Shown: in pieces, positions 8,308 through 14,614 of the stretch | Layout of the letters: each line of letters opens with the position of its first letter | How positions within the stretch are numbered: the stretch's first letter is position 1 | DNA from: JBDTMC01 sp039934475 | GTDB taxonomy: Bacteria; Acidobacteriota; Terriglobia; Bryobacterales; Bryobacteraceae | Assembly (NCBI GenBank): GCA_039934475.1 | Contig: JBDTMC010000039.1 | Location: forward strand, 1-28,489 | Direction of reading: 5' to 3' | DNA length: 28,489 nt | Translations under genes and position numbers: made by a program | The notes under the pieces: model-generated | Database searches by the model: none | Told to the model about the DNA's origin: nothing | What the model saw: the letters and a program-made list of their open reading frames with translations, nothing else

Positions 8308-8398
8308 TTCGGCGACTCGTTCTAAGAGCAGTTGGCGTAGGACCGAGCGGTGGCAAGGGACGCCGCACGGTGCCGATGCGGACGATGTAGATCGACAT
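8299..8398 (-). pseudogene. Internally deleted remnant of a DUF488 (YeaO-like) gene
   Basis: On the minus strand an ATG at 8398 opens MSIYIVRIGTVRRP, the N-terminal signature of DUF488 proteins. In another frame the same strand ends CHRSVLRQLLLERVAELA with a TAG at 8299-8301, matching the family's C-terminal CHRSxLRELL block. In intact homologues about 90 codons separate these blocks; here they are about 50 bp apart and out of frame. This looks like a deletion that left both ends of the gene. The tail overlaps the last bases of the phospholipase-like gene. The call is by memory of the family and was not searched. Confidence 0.5.
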
Positions 8399-8433
8399 GG
8401 TGAGAGGCCCGCTTTGGTACACTGCCCTCTAAG

Positions 8434-8439
8434 TAGACT
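8434..8439 (+). promoter_or_regulatory. Candidate -10 box of the nitrile hydratase operon
   Basis: TAGACT lies 33 bases before the nthA ATG, in the 165-bp gap after the phospholipase-like gene. A second candidate, TACACT at 8418-8423, lies just upstream. No -35 hexamer at 17 bp is convincing, so the exact promoter is uncertain. Confidence 0.3.
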
Positions 8440-8445
8440 AGCGTA

Positions 8446-8469
8446 GGGGAGGGTGCCTCCGCGGAGGGA
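8446..8469 (+). promoter_or_regulatory. Candidate RNA switch: anti-Shine-Dalgarno CCTCC between two GGAGG
   Basis: Just before nthA, the pyrimidine run CCTCC (8456-8460) lies between an upstream GGAGG (8448-8452) and the Shine-Dalgarno GGAGG (8463-8467). The upstream pairing forms a 5-bp stem with loop GTG and leaves the ribosome site free. The downstream pairing (4 bp, loop CGCG) would hide it. The two are mutually exclusive. No ligand domain is visible, so regulation is inference. Confidence 0.35.
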
Positions 8470-8472
8470 CAG

Positions 8473-9114
8473 ATGCAAGGACAAGACACGACTACCGACC
8501 ACGGTCATGATCATCAGGCGGTTCCTTCCGACCCCACCCTGCGGGTGAAGGCGTTGGAGTCGCTGATGGTGGAAAAAGGCCTGGTGGATCCGGCGGCACT
8601 GGACGCCTTGATCGATACCTTCGAACACAAAGTGGGGCCGCGGAACGGCGCGCGGGTGGTGGCGAAGGCGTGGGTGGATCCCACGTATAAAGCGCGTTTG
8701 CTGGCGGATGCCGCTTCGGCCATTGCGGAGGTCGGGCTGGGGACTCAGTCAGGCGAGCACATGGTGGTGCTGGAGAACGGACCCAAGGTACACAACGTGG
8801 TGGTTTGCACATTGTGTTCCTGTTATCCGTGGACGGTGCTGGGGTTGCCTCCGGTATGGTACAAGTCAACGGCGTATCGTTCGCGCGCCGTGATCGATCC
8901 GCGAGGTGTGCTGCGGGAGTTCGGGCTGGAACTCAGTGAAGATACGGAAGTCCGTGTGTGGGACAGCACGGCGGAACTCCGCTATCTGGTGCTGCCGGAG
9001 CGTCCGGCGGGGAGTGAGGAGTTGAGCGAGGCAGAACTGGCGGCACTGGTGACACGGGACTCGATGGTGGGCGTGGCCAAAGTCTCACTGCCTGCCGCCG
9101 GAGGTAAGGCATGA
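8473..9114 (+). CDS. nthA: Nitrile hydratase subunit alpha, cobalt type
   Basis: Catalytic subunit of the cytoplasmic metalloenzyme that hydrates nitriles to amides. The 213-residue product carries the metal claw VVCTLCSCYPW at about residues 114-124; its three Cys and one Ser with Thr in the second position (CTLCSC) is the cobalt-type signature (iron enzymes have CSLCSC). The surrounding VENGPKVHNVVVC-like strand, WYKSTAYRSRAVIDPRGVL and WDSTAELRYLVLPERP are all family standard. The His-rich N-terminus (DHGHDHQ) is a possible metal-handling tail. A strong GGAGGGACAG lies just before the ATG. First gene of a four-gene operon with nthB, the accessory gene and a ferredoxin-like gene; the alpha stop overlaps the beta start (ATGA). 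Thiocyanate hydrolase gamma is a related alternative but less likely with this context. Confidence 0.95.
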   Translation: MQGQDTTTDHGHDHQAVPSDPTLRVKALESLMVEKGLVDPAALDALIDTFEHKVGPRNGARVVAKAWVDPTYKARLLADAASAIAEVGLGTQSGEHMVVLENGPKVHNVVVCTLCSCYPWTVLGLPPVWYKSTAYRSRAVIDPRGVLREFGLELSEDTEVRVWDSTAELRYLVLPERPAGSEELSEAELAALVTRDSMVGVAKVSLPAAGGKA

Positions 9115-9767
9115 ACGGCGTCCACGACATGGGCGGCATGCATGGCATGGGCCGGATCCATCACGAGGATAACGAGCCCGTGTTTCACGCTCCCTGGGAG
9201 GGCCGCGTGTATGGGCTGAACCGCACGTTAGGCGCTTGGGGCAAGTGGAATCTGGATGCTTGGCGATTCGATATTGAGCAACTGAATCCATCCGAGTATC
9301 TGCGGATGAGTTATTACGAAAAATGGTTCGCGGCGATGGAGCGGCGCGTGGTGAAGTATGGCTTGGTGACTCAGGAGGAGTTAGAGAGCGGCAAGCCCGC
9401 AGCCGGTTCGGTGAAGTCTACGCCGGTGTATACGCCAGCGATGGCGGGAGTTCTGTCACGGGGTGTCCCTTCCGCGAAGGAGATTGCCCTCGCGCCGCTA
9501 TTCCAGGTGGGACAGCATGTGCGTGCGAAGAACATCAACCCAGAAGGGCACACACGTCTGCCGCGGTATGCGCGTGGAAAGACGGGGCTGATCGCGATCG
9601 ACCACGGTGTGTATGAGTTTCCCGACACCAACTCGCAGTTTCGCGGCGATAAGCGCCAGCACGTCTATGCGGTGCGCTTCGCAGCGCGGGAACTGTGGGG
9701 CGAGGCGGCATCGGCCCATGACTCTGTCTATATCGATTTATGGGACGACTACCTTGAACACGCCTGA
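9111..9767 (+). CDS. nthB: Nitrile hydratase subunit beta
   Basis: Structural subunit that pairs with alpha and completes the active site. The 218-residue product starts with the hallmark MNGVHDMGGMHGMG and continues with EPVFHAPWEGRVYGL, YLRMSYYEKWFAAMERRV and the C-terminal SH3-like half: VGQHVRAKNINPEGHTRLPRY, GKTGLIAIDHGVYEFPD, then HVYAVRFAARELWGE and VYIDLWDDYLE. Intact and of normal length. The ATG overlaps the alpha stop by 4 bp. The order alpha-beta with a cobalt-type alpha differs from the beta-alpha order classically described for cobalt enzymes of Rhodococcus and Pseudonocardia. Confidence 0.95.
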   Translation: MNGVHDMGGMHGMGRIHHEDNEPVFHAPWEGRVYGLNRTLGAWGKWNLDAWRFDIEQLNPSEYLRMSYYEKWFAAMERRVVKYGLVTQEELESGKPAAGSVKSTPVYTPAMAGVLSRGVPSAKEIALAPLFQVGQHVRAKNINPEGHTRLPRYARGKTGLIAIDHGVYEFPDTNSQFRGDKRQHVYAVRFAARELWGEAASAHDSVYIDLWDDYLEHA

Positions 9768-10131
9768 CATAGATTTCGCCTCGCTGCGGCTACCGCGGGA
9801 TGAGGGCGGGCCTGTGTTTGCAGAACCATGGCAGGCACAAGCGTTTGCCATGGCGGTGCGGCTTTCTGAGCAAGGCCACTTCACGTGGAAGGAATGGGCG
9901 GCGGCTTTGGCCGCGGAGTTAAAAGCGGCGGTGGACCGTGGCGAGCCGGACGATGGCACCCATTACTACGATCACTGGTTAGCGACGCTGGAACGCCTCG
10001 TCACCGCCAAAGGGCTGACGGATTCCGATTCGCTCACCGAACGTAAGGATGAGTGGGCGTATGCCTATAGCCACACTCCACACGGCAAGCCTGTGGTGCT
10101 GCGAAAGATCGGGCCGCCGCAGCCCACATGA
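9754..10131 (+). CDS. Nitrile hydratase accessory protein (P14K / beta-N-terminal-like)
   Basis: Small chaperone-like protein related to the N-terminal part of the beta subunit; in cobalt enzymes such proteins help insert the metal through alpha-subunit swapping. The product has LPRDEGGPVFAEPWQAQAFAMAVRL, here spanning the diagnostic DEGGPVFAEPWQAQAF, then FTWKEWAAALAAEL, THYYDHWLATLERLV and the C-terminal RKDEWAYAYSHTPHGKPV. I chose TTG 9754 (product begins MNTPDIDF), which overlaps nthB by 14 bp; an ATG at 9718 would give a longer overlap and 12 extra residues that do not look family-like. The length of 125 residues is normal. Overlap with nthB supports co-translation. Confidence 0.85.
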   Translation: MNTPDIDFASLRLPRDEGGPVFAEPWQAQAFAMAVRLSEQGHFTWKEWAAALAAELKAAVDRGEPDDGTHYYDHWLATLERLVTAKGLTDSDSLTERKDEWAYAYSHTPHGKPVVLRKIGPPQPT

Positions 10132-10170
10132 CTGCGTCATCCGTCATTCAAACGTTCGCCACTGCTGGCG

Positions 10171-10578
10171 GTGACGCGCGAAGACGGAAAGTCAAAAGAG
10201 GTTCGCGTTCAGGATGGTCATTTGTTCGTTTGCCAGGGCTGCTGTTGTGGCAACACGGACAAGGGGTTTCCGCCGCTCCCATTGGACGAGTTCAAGAGCC
10301 AGTGGAAGGATCGCGGCATCAGGCGGCGTTTTCATCTGACGGTCTCCGGGTGCCTGGGGCCTTGCGCGTTGGCGAACGTGGTGCTCCTCCTGTTTCACGG
10401 GCAGAGCGTATGGCTGCATTCGATCAACCACGTGGAAGACGTGGACCTGATCTATGGCTGGGTGGAGCGAATGCTTGTGGCGGAGAGCTATCTGGAACCC
10501 CCGCCCGGGTTGGCGGAGCGACAGTTTGACCGGTATCTGGCTGAGAAGGCAGATTCCGGTATGATGAGGCGCGAGTAA
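10171..10578 (+). CDS. (2Fe-2S) ferredoxin-like protein of the nitrile hydratase operon
   Basis: A 135-residue protein with a thioredoxin-like ferredoxin pattern: FVCQGCCCGNTDKG near residue 20 and SGCLGPCALANV about 40 residues later, giving Cys pairs suited to a 2Fe-2S cluster or another metal. The three adjacent Cys (GCCCG) are striking. Similar proteins occur near cobalt-chelatase and nitrile hydratase genes, so a role in cobalt handling or redox during metallocentre assembly is inferred. The start is uncertain. GTG 10171 is the first standard start, with no good ribosome site. An ATGA overlap with the previous gene at 10128 exists but is in the wrong frame, which could reflect a frameshift or chance. 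Last gene before the arabinofuranosidase, 12 bp apart. Confidence 0.75.
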   Translation: MTREDGKSKEVRVQDGHLFVCQGCCCGNTDKGFPPLPLDEFKSQWKDRGIRRRFHLTVSGCLGPCALANVVLLLFHGQSVWLHSINHVEDVDLIYGWVERMLVAESYLEPPPGLAERQFDRYLAEKADSGMMRRE

Positions 10579-10590
10579 CGGGAGACGAAA

Positions 10591-12132
10591 ATGAAGAAGA
10601 TTACGCTGGTGGCCTCATTGGTTGTGGCGGCTTGTATTGCCGTGGTGGCGCAGCAGAGCGAGCCGCTCAAAGCGGACCTGACCATTCGCGCCGATCAGCC
10701 TAAAGGGACGATCAACCGCAATCTCTATGGCCAGTTTGCCGAACATCTGGGCGGATTGATTTATGGCGGCATCTGGGTGGGAGAAGACTCGCCGATTCCG
10801 AATTCCGGCGGTTATCGCAATGACGTCTTGGCGGCGCTGAAGAACTTGAGCATTCCCGTGCTGCGGTGGCCCGGCGGCTGCTTTGCCGATGAATACCACT
10901 GGCGGGATGGGATTGGACCGCGCGCGCAGCGGCCCAGGCACATCAATACCAACTGGGGCGGAGTGGTGGAGACCAACGCCTTCGGCACTCATGAATTCCT
11001 CGACCTCTGCGAGCGGATCGGCGCGGCCCCATACATCAGCGGCAATGTCGGCACCGGCACACCGCAGGAAATGATGGATTGGGTGGAGTATATGACTTCC
11101 GACTCAGATTCGACCCTGGCCAATCTGCGTCGGCAGAATGGTCGCGACAAGGCGTGGAAAGTTCCTTACTTCGGTGTCGGCAATGAGAGTTGGGGATGCG
11201 GCGGCAACATGCGCCCGGAGTTCTACGCAGACCAATACCGCCGCTACGCCACTTACGTGAAGAGCGGCCCCGGTAACCGGGTTACAAAGATTGCCAGCGG
11301 GGCCAGTGACTTCAATTACAAATGGACTGAAGTGCTGATGTCTGAAGTGGGGCGGCGTATGGATGGGCTCTCCCTGCACTATTACACGCTGCCGACGGGT
11401 TTGTGGGAAAAGAAGGGTTCGGCCACGGAGTTCGGCGAGGCGGAGTGGCACGCGACCATGGCGCAGACGCTGAAGATGGAAGAACTGATTCGCAAGCACA
11501 GCGCCATCATGGACAAGTACGACCCGCAGAAGCAGATCGGGCTGATGGTGGACGAGTGGGGTACGTGGTACGACGTCGAGCCCGGCACCAATCCCGGATT
11601 CCTGTATCAGCAGAGCAGTATGCGCGATGCGGTGGTGGCCGGTATCAATCTGAACATCTTCCAGGAGCACAGCGACCGCGTGCAGATGGCCAACATCGCG
11701 CAGGTGATCAATGTTCTGCAGGCGATGATCCTGACGGACAAAGAAAAGATGCTGCTGACGCCGACCTACCATGTTTTTGAAATGTACAAGGTCCACCAAG
11801 GCGCAACACTGATTCCCACTGAGATGAAGGCGCCGTCTTATGGCTCAGTCCCGGCCCTGCACGCTTCGGCCTCGCGCGATGCAGCGGGTAAGCTGCATCT
11901 CTCACTCGTAAATCTCGATCCGAACCGCGCCGGGCAAGTGCTTGTAAAGGTGACTGGCGCGGCGGCGAAGAGCGTGACGGGCAGCGTGCTGACGGCTCCG
12001 CAGATGAATACGATCAACACCTTCGACAAACACGCCGTTAGGCCGGCTCCCTACACGACCTTCACGATTCACGACGACAGGATCGACCTAAGCGTCCCCT
12101 CAAAGTCGGTGCTGGTGCTGGAAATTCAGTGA
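10591..12132 (+). CDS. Secreted alpha-L-arabinofuranosidase, GH51
   Basis: Retaining glycosidase that removes arabinofuranose from arabinoxylan, arabinan or related chains outside the cytoplasm. The 513-residue product starts with a signal peptide (MKKITLVASLVVAACIAVVA, cleaved near AQQ). Family motifs are NRNLYGQFAEHLGG, LRWPGGCFADEYHW, VGNESWGCGG with acid/base Glu about residue 199, and MVDEWGTWYD with nucleophile Glu about residue 322. The C-terminal beta domain follows (LHLSLVNLDP and a final LVLEIQ). GGGAGACG precedes the ATG. Spaced 12 bp from the ferredoxin-like gene, yet its function differs. A TATGAT at 10559-10564 may provide a separate promoter. Fits the plant-polymer diet also suggested by the GH44-like gene at the right edge. 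Confidence 0.93.
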   Translation: MKKITLVASLVVAACIAVVAQQSEPLKADLTIRADQPKGTINRNLYGQFAEHLGGLIYGGIWVGEDSPIPNSGGYRNDVLAALKNLSIPVLRWPGGCFADEYHWRDGIGPRAQRPRHINTNWGGVVETNAFGTHEFLDLCERIGAAPYISGNVGTGTPQEMMDWVEYMTSDSDSTLANLRRQNGRDKAWKVPYFGVGNESWGCGGNMRPEFYADQYRRYATYVKSGPGNRVTKIASGASDFNYKWTEVLMSEVGRRMDGLSLHYYTLPTGLWEKKGSATEFGEAEWHATMAQTLKMEELIRKHSAIMDKYDPQKQIGLMVDEWGTWYDVEPGTNPGFLYQQSSMRDAVVAGINLNIFQEHSDRVQMANIAQVINVLQAMILTDKEKMLLTPTYHVFEMYKVHQGATLIPTEMKAPSYGSVPALHASASRDAAGKLHLSLVNLDPNRAGQVLVKVTGAAAKSVTGSVLTAPQMNTINTFDKHAVRPAPYTTFTIHDDRIDLSVPSKSVLVLEIQ

Positions 12133-12157
12133 ACTGCTATCCTGCCCGTTGATCCCT

Positions 12158-12928
12158 ATGCGCTCGATATTGCCGCTTGCGTTGCTGGTGATGGCTTGGC
12201 CCGCGGCCGGAGCCGGCGTGGAAATTCGCGTCATCTACGACAACACCTCGGCCCGTTCGGACATGGAGGCGGATTGGGGATTCGCGGCCGTCGTAACGAC
12301 GAATGGCCATCGCGTCCTGTTCGATTCAGGGACGAAGCCGGATCTGTTTCTCGAGAACCTGCGGAAGATGGAAGTGCGGCCGGACTCTATTGAAGCCGCA
12401 GTGATCTCCCATGAGCACGAGGATCACCGCAACGGCATCTACCGGCTGCAACCGCTGTACTCTCCGATGCTGGTCCATTTCCTGGAAACGTTCAATCCGC
12501 AAGCCTTTGCCGAAGCAGTTTCAGTGGGGTTGCAGGCCCGCCGCATCAATGGCCCGGAGGAGATTGTGCCGGGTATCTTCACAACCGGTATCGTAGCGGG
12601 GAAGCCGGACGAGCAGGCCTTGGTGATTCCCACCGAAAAGGGGCTGGTGATTCTGACAGGATGCAGTCATCCGGGAGTGGTGAAGATGGTGGAGGCAGCG
12701 CGACGTTCGAAAGACGGGGCGAAGGTGCGGCTGCTGCTCGGCGGCTTTCACCTTTTCCAGACACCAGAGCCGGAGATTGCGGTGATCGTCGATAAGCTGA
12801 AGGCGCAGCAGGTGGAACGCGTGGCGCCGGCGCACTGTACTGGCGATCCGGCGATGAAGGCTTTGCGGCGGGCGTATGGGGACAACTACAGTCTCGCCGG
12901 GGCGGGCAAGATCATCCAATTGGATTAG
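12158..12928 (+). CDS. Exported metallo-beta-lactamase-fold hydrolase (COG1237-like)
   Basis: A 256-residue protein with a signal peptide (MRSILPLALLVMAWPAAGAG). Metallo-beta-lactamase fold motifs are LFDSGTK, SHEHEDHRNG (the HxHxDH metal site), TGCSHPG and the distal GGFHL and APAHCTGD. This arrangement with GCSHPG belongs to the COG1237 group, named after the methanopterin-pathway RFA-P synthase family, but the bacterial exported members have no settled substrate. I chose ATG 12158; the TTG at 12149 adds three residues. A TATCCT box at 12138-12143 lies upstream, so it may have its own promoter after the arabinofuranosidase gene. The next gene starts 6 bp after its stop with a GGGGA ribosome site, which makes it the possible first gene of the phosphatase operon. 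Confidence 0.82.
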   Translation: MRSILPLALLVMAWPAAGAGVEIRVIYDNTSARSDMEADWGFAAVVTTNGHRVLFDSGTKPDLFLENLRKMEVRPDSIEAAVISHEHEDHRNGIYRLQPLYSPMLVHFLETFNPQAFAEAVSVGLQARRINGPEEIVPGIFTTGIVAGKPDEQALVIPTEKGLVILTGCSHPGVVKMVEAARRSKDGAKVRLLLGGFHLFQTPEPEIAVIVDKLKAQQVERVAPAHCTGDPAMKALRRAYGDNYSLAGAGKIIQLD

Positions 12929-12934
12929 GGGAAC

Positions 12935-14608
12935 ATGGACGGTAAACTCGACACTTCGCGTCTGGAGGCGCTGCTGGAATCGGCTGGCCTGCTGCAATCG
13001 TCGCTGGAACTGGACACAGTTCTGCGGCATTTGCTGCGGACGGTGATGGGACGACTGCTGGCGCGCCGGGGGCTGATTGCAGTGCGGCGGCCGGATGGGA
13101 ATCTTTACTTCGAGCTGGTGCGCGGGGCGAGTATGCTCTCCGCCGGCACTGAGTATCTGGAGGAGGCCGCGCTGGCGGCCGGCATCGAGAAGATCTTTCC
13201 CATCGGTGGCGCGGAAGAGCCTGTAGGTCTACTGGGATTAGGCGGATTTGGTGCGGCGGGGATCGATCCGCAGGAGGCCGAGTTTGTAACGGCGCTGCTG
13301 GGCCTGGCGGCGAGCGTGATTTCAAACGCGCAGGCGCACGATGCGGCACGAGCCGCCAACCAGTCGCTGGATCAACGGCTGCAGGAGTTGCGGGCGCTGC
13401 TTGACTTAGGCCGTGGGCTAGCGGCCACACTGGACCCCGATGAAGTCGTGCGGCTGGTGGCGCTGACCCTGGCGGGCCGGTGGGCTGTATCGAAGTACTC
13501 GGTGGTGGCCTGGCGCGATGGACAGCCGTTAAGCCTGCGGCAGAAGGGGTTCGATCTCTCTGCGCCGTTGCCCTGGCGCGATAAGATCGCCGCGCTGCCG
13601 GATGCGCTGTTGAGCTCAGATTCGGCGGCGGACACGGAGTTGCTCGCGGGACTGGGTGTTCCCGGCGGATGTCTGATGCTGCCCATCCGATCAAATGAGA
13701 ACACTCTGGGGCTGGCGGTCTGCGGGCCCCGCATGAGGGGACTTACGTACACCGAGACGGACCTGGAGTTTGGCACTGGATTGGCGGCGCAGGCGGCCGT
13801 GGCGCTGGAAAATGCCTGGAACTTCAAAGAGACCGTGCTGAAGCGGCAAATGGAGAAAGAGCTGGCCCTGGCGGCCGGTATACAAAAAGACCTGTTCCCG
13901 GCGAAGCTGCCATCGATCAACGGGTTTGAACTGGCTGCGCGGAACCGGCAGGCGCGTCAGGTGGGTGGTGATTACTACGATGCCTTGCCGTTCGGTAAGC
14001 CGGCTCCCGAAGAGCCGCACTTGCTGTGCGTGGCCGATATTTCGGGGAAGGGTTTGCCGGCGGCCCTACTGATGAGCACCATCCAGGCGACGCTCCGGGC
14101 GCTGCTGACCCCCGAGTCCCCTCTGGTGGACGTGGCGGGCCGGGCGAACGAGTTGTTGTATGCGACGACGCCGTCGAACCGCTTTGCAACGGCGTTCCTG
14201 GTGGCTCTGAATCCGCTAACCGGACATTGCCGGTATGTGAATTGCGGTCACAACGCCGCGGTGCTGCTGCGCGCCGACGGGACTTACGAGTTACTGGACG
14301 GACCGGGGTTCGCACTGGGATTGTTTCCTATGCGAACGACGAAGGAATTGGAGTTCCACATCGGACCGGGCGACATTCTAGCGCTGTACAGCGATGGCGT
14401 CACGGAAGCCCAGAGTTTGACTGAAGACGAGTTTGAGATGGATCGCCTGGTGGCGTGCCTCCGCGAGCACGGGCATCAGCCGGTGGCCGAGATTGTGGAC
14501 TGTGTCTTCGCCGCGATCGACGACTTTGTAGGCGCGGCCCCGCAGTTTGACGACATCACCATCATGGTCGTCAAACGTGAGGCTGAGGCTGCTACGATAG
14601 CCGGATAG
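12935..14608 (+). CDS. GAF-domain SpoIIE/PP2C-type serine phosphatase (RsbU-like)
   Basis: Cytoplasmic protein phosphatase expected to dephosphorylate a STAS anti-sigma antagonist in response to a signal. The 557-residue product has two N-terminal GAF-like sensor modules (about residues 10-140 and 150-300; the second begins LRALLDLGRGLAATLDPDEV), a coiled linker (KRQMEKELALAAGIQKDLFP) and a complete SpoIIE domain. Its metal-binding motifs are GGDYYD (about 344), ADISGKGLPAAL (about 368), NCGHNAAVLL, LYSDGVTEA (about 485) and DDITIMV (about 540). All acidic ligands are present. Start ATG 12935 follows GGGGAAC. It leads a run of three phosphatases, an antagonist and a kinase with tiny spacings, so they are probably one operon. 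The signal sensed by the GAFs is unknown. Confidence 0.92.
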   Translation: MDGKLDTSRLEALLESAGLLQSSLELDTVLRHLLRTVMGRLLARRGLIAVRRPDGNLYFELVRGASMLSAGTEYLEEAALAAGIEKIFPIGGAEEPVGLLGLGGFGAAGIDPQEAEFVTALLGLAASVISNAQAHDAARAANQSLDQRLQELRALLDLGRGLAATLDPDEVVRLVALTLAGRWAVSKYSVVAWRDGQPLSLRQKGFDLSAPLPWRDKIAALPDALLSSDSAADTELLAGLGVPGGCLMLPIRSNENTLGLAVCGPRMRGLTYTETDLEFGTGLAAQAAVALENAWNFKETVLKRQMEKELALAAGIQKDLFPAKLPSINGFELAARNRQARQVGGDYYDALPFGKPAPEEPHLLCVADISGKGLPAALLMSTIQATLRALLTPESPLVDVAGRANELLYATTPSNRFATAFLVALNPLTGHCRYVNCGHNAAVLLRADGTYELLDGPGFALGLFPMRTTKELEFHIGPGDILALYSDGVTEAQSLTEDEFEMDRLVACLREHGHQPVAEIVDCVFAAIDDFVGAAPQFDDITIMVVKREAEAATIAG

Positions 14609-14614
14609 CTTATT

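Noticed and set aside
10128..10529. 133-codon ORF with an ATGA start after the accessory gene
   Set aside because: No recognisable motif, while the overlapping frame carries the paired Cys clusters of a ferredoxin-like protein.
12912..13694. Long minus-strand ORF (260 codons) opposite the GAF phosphatase
   Set aside because: Its product is Pro/Arg/Ala-rich low-complexity sequence with no motif, typical of an antisense shadow in GC-rich DNA; the plus-strand frame has complete GAF and PP2C motifs.
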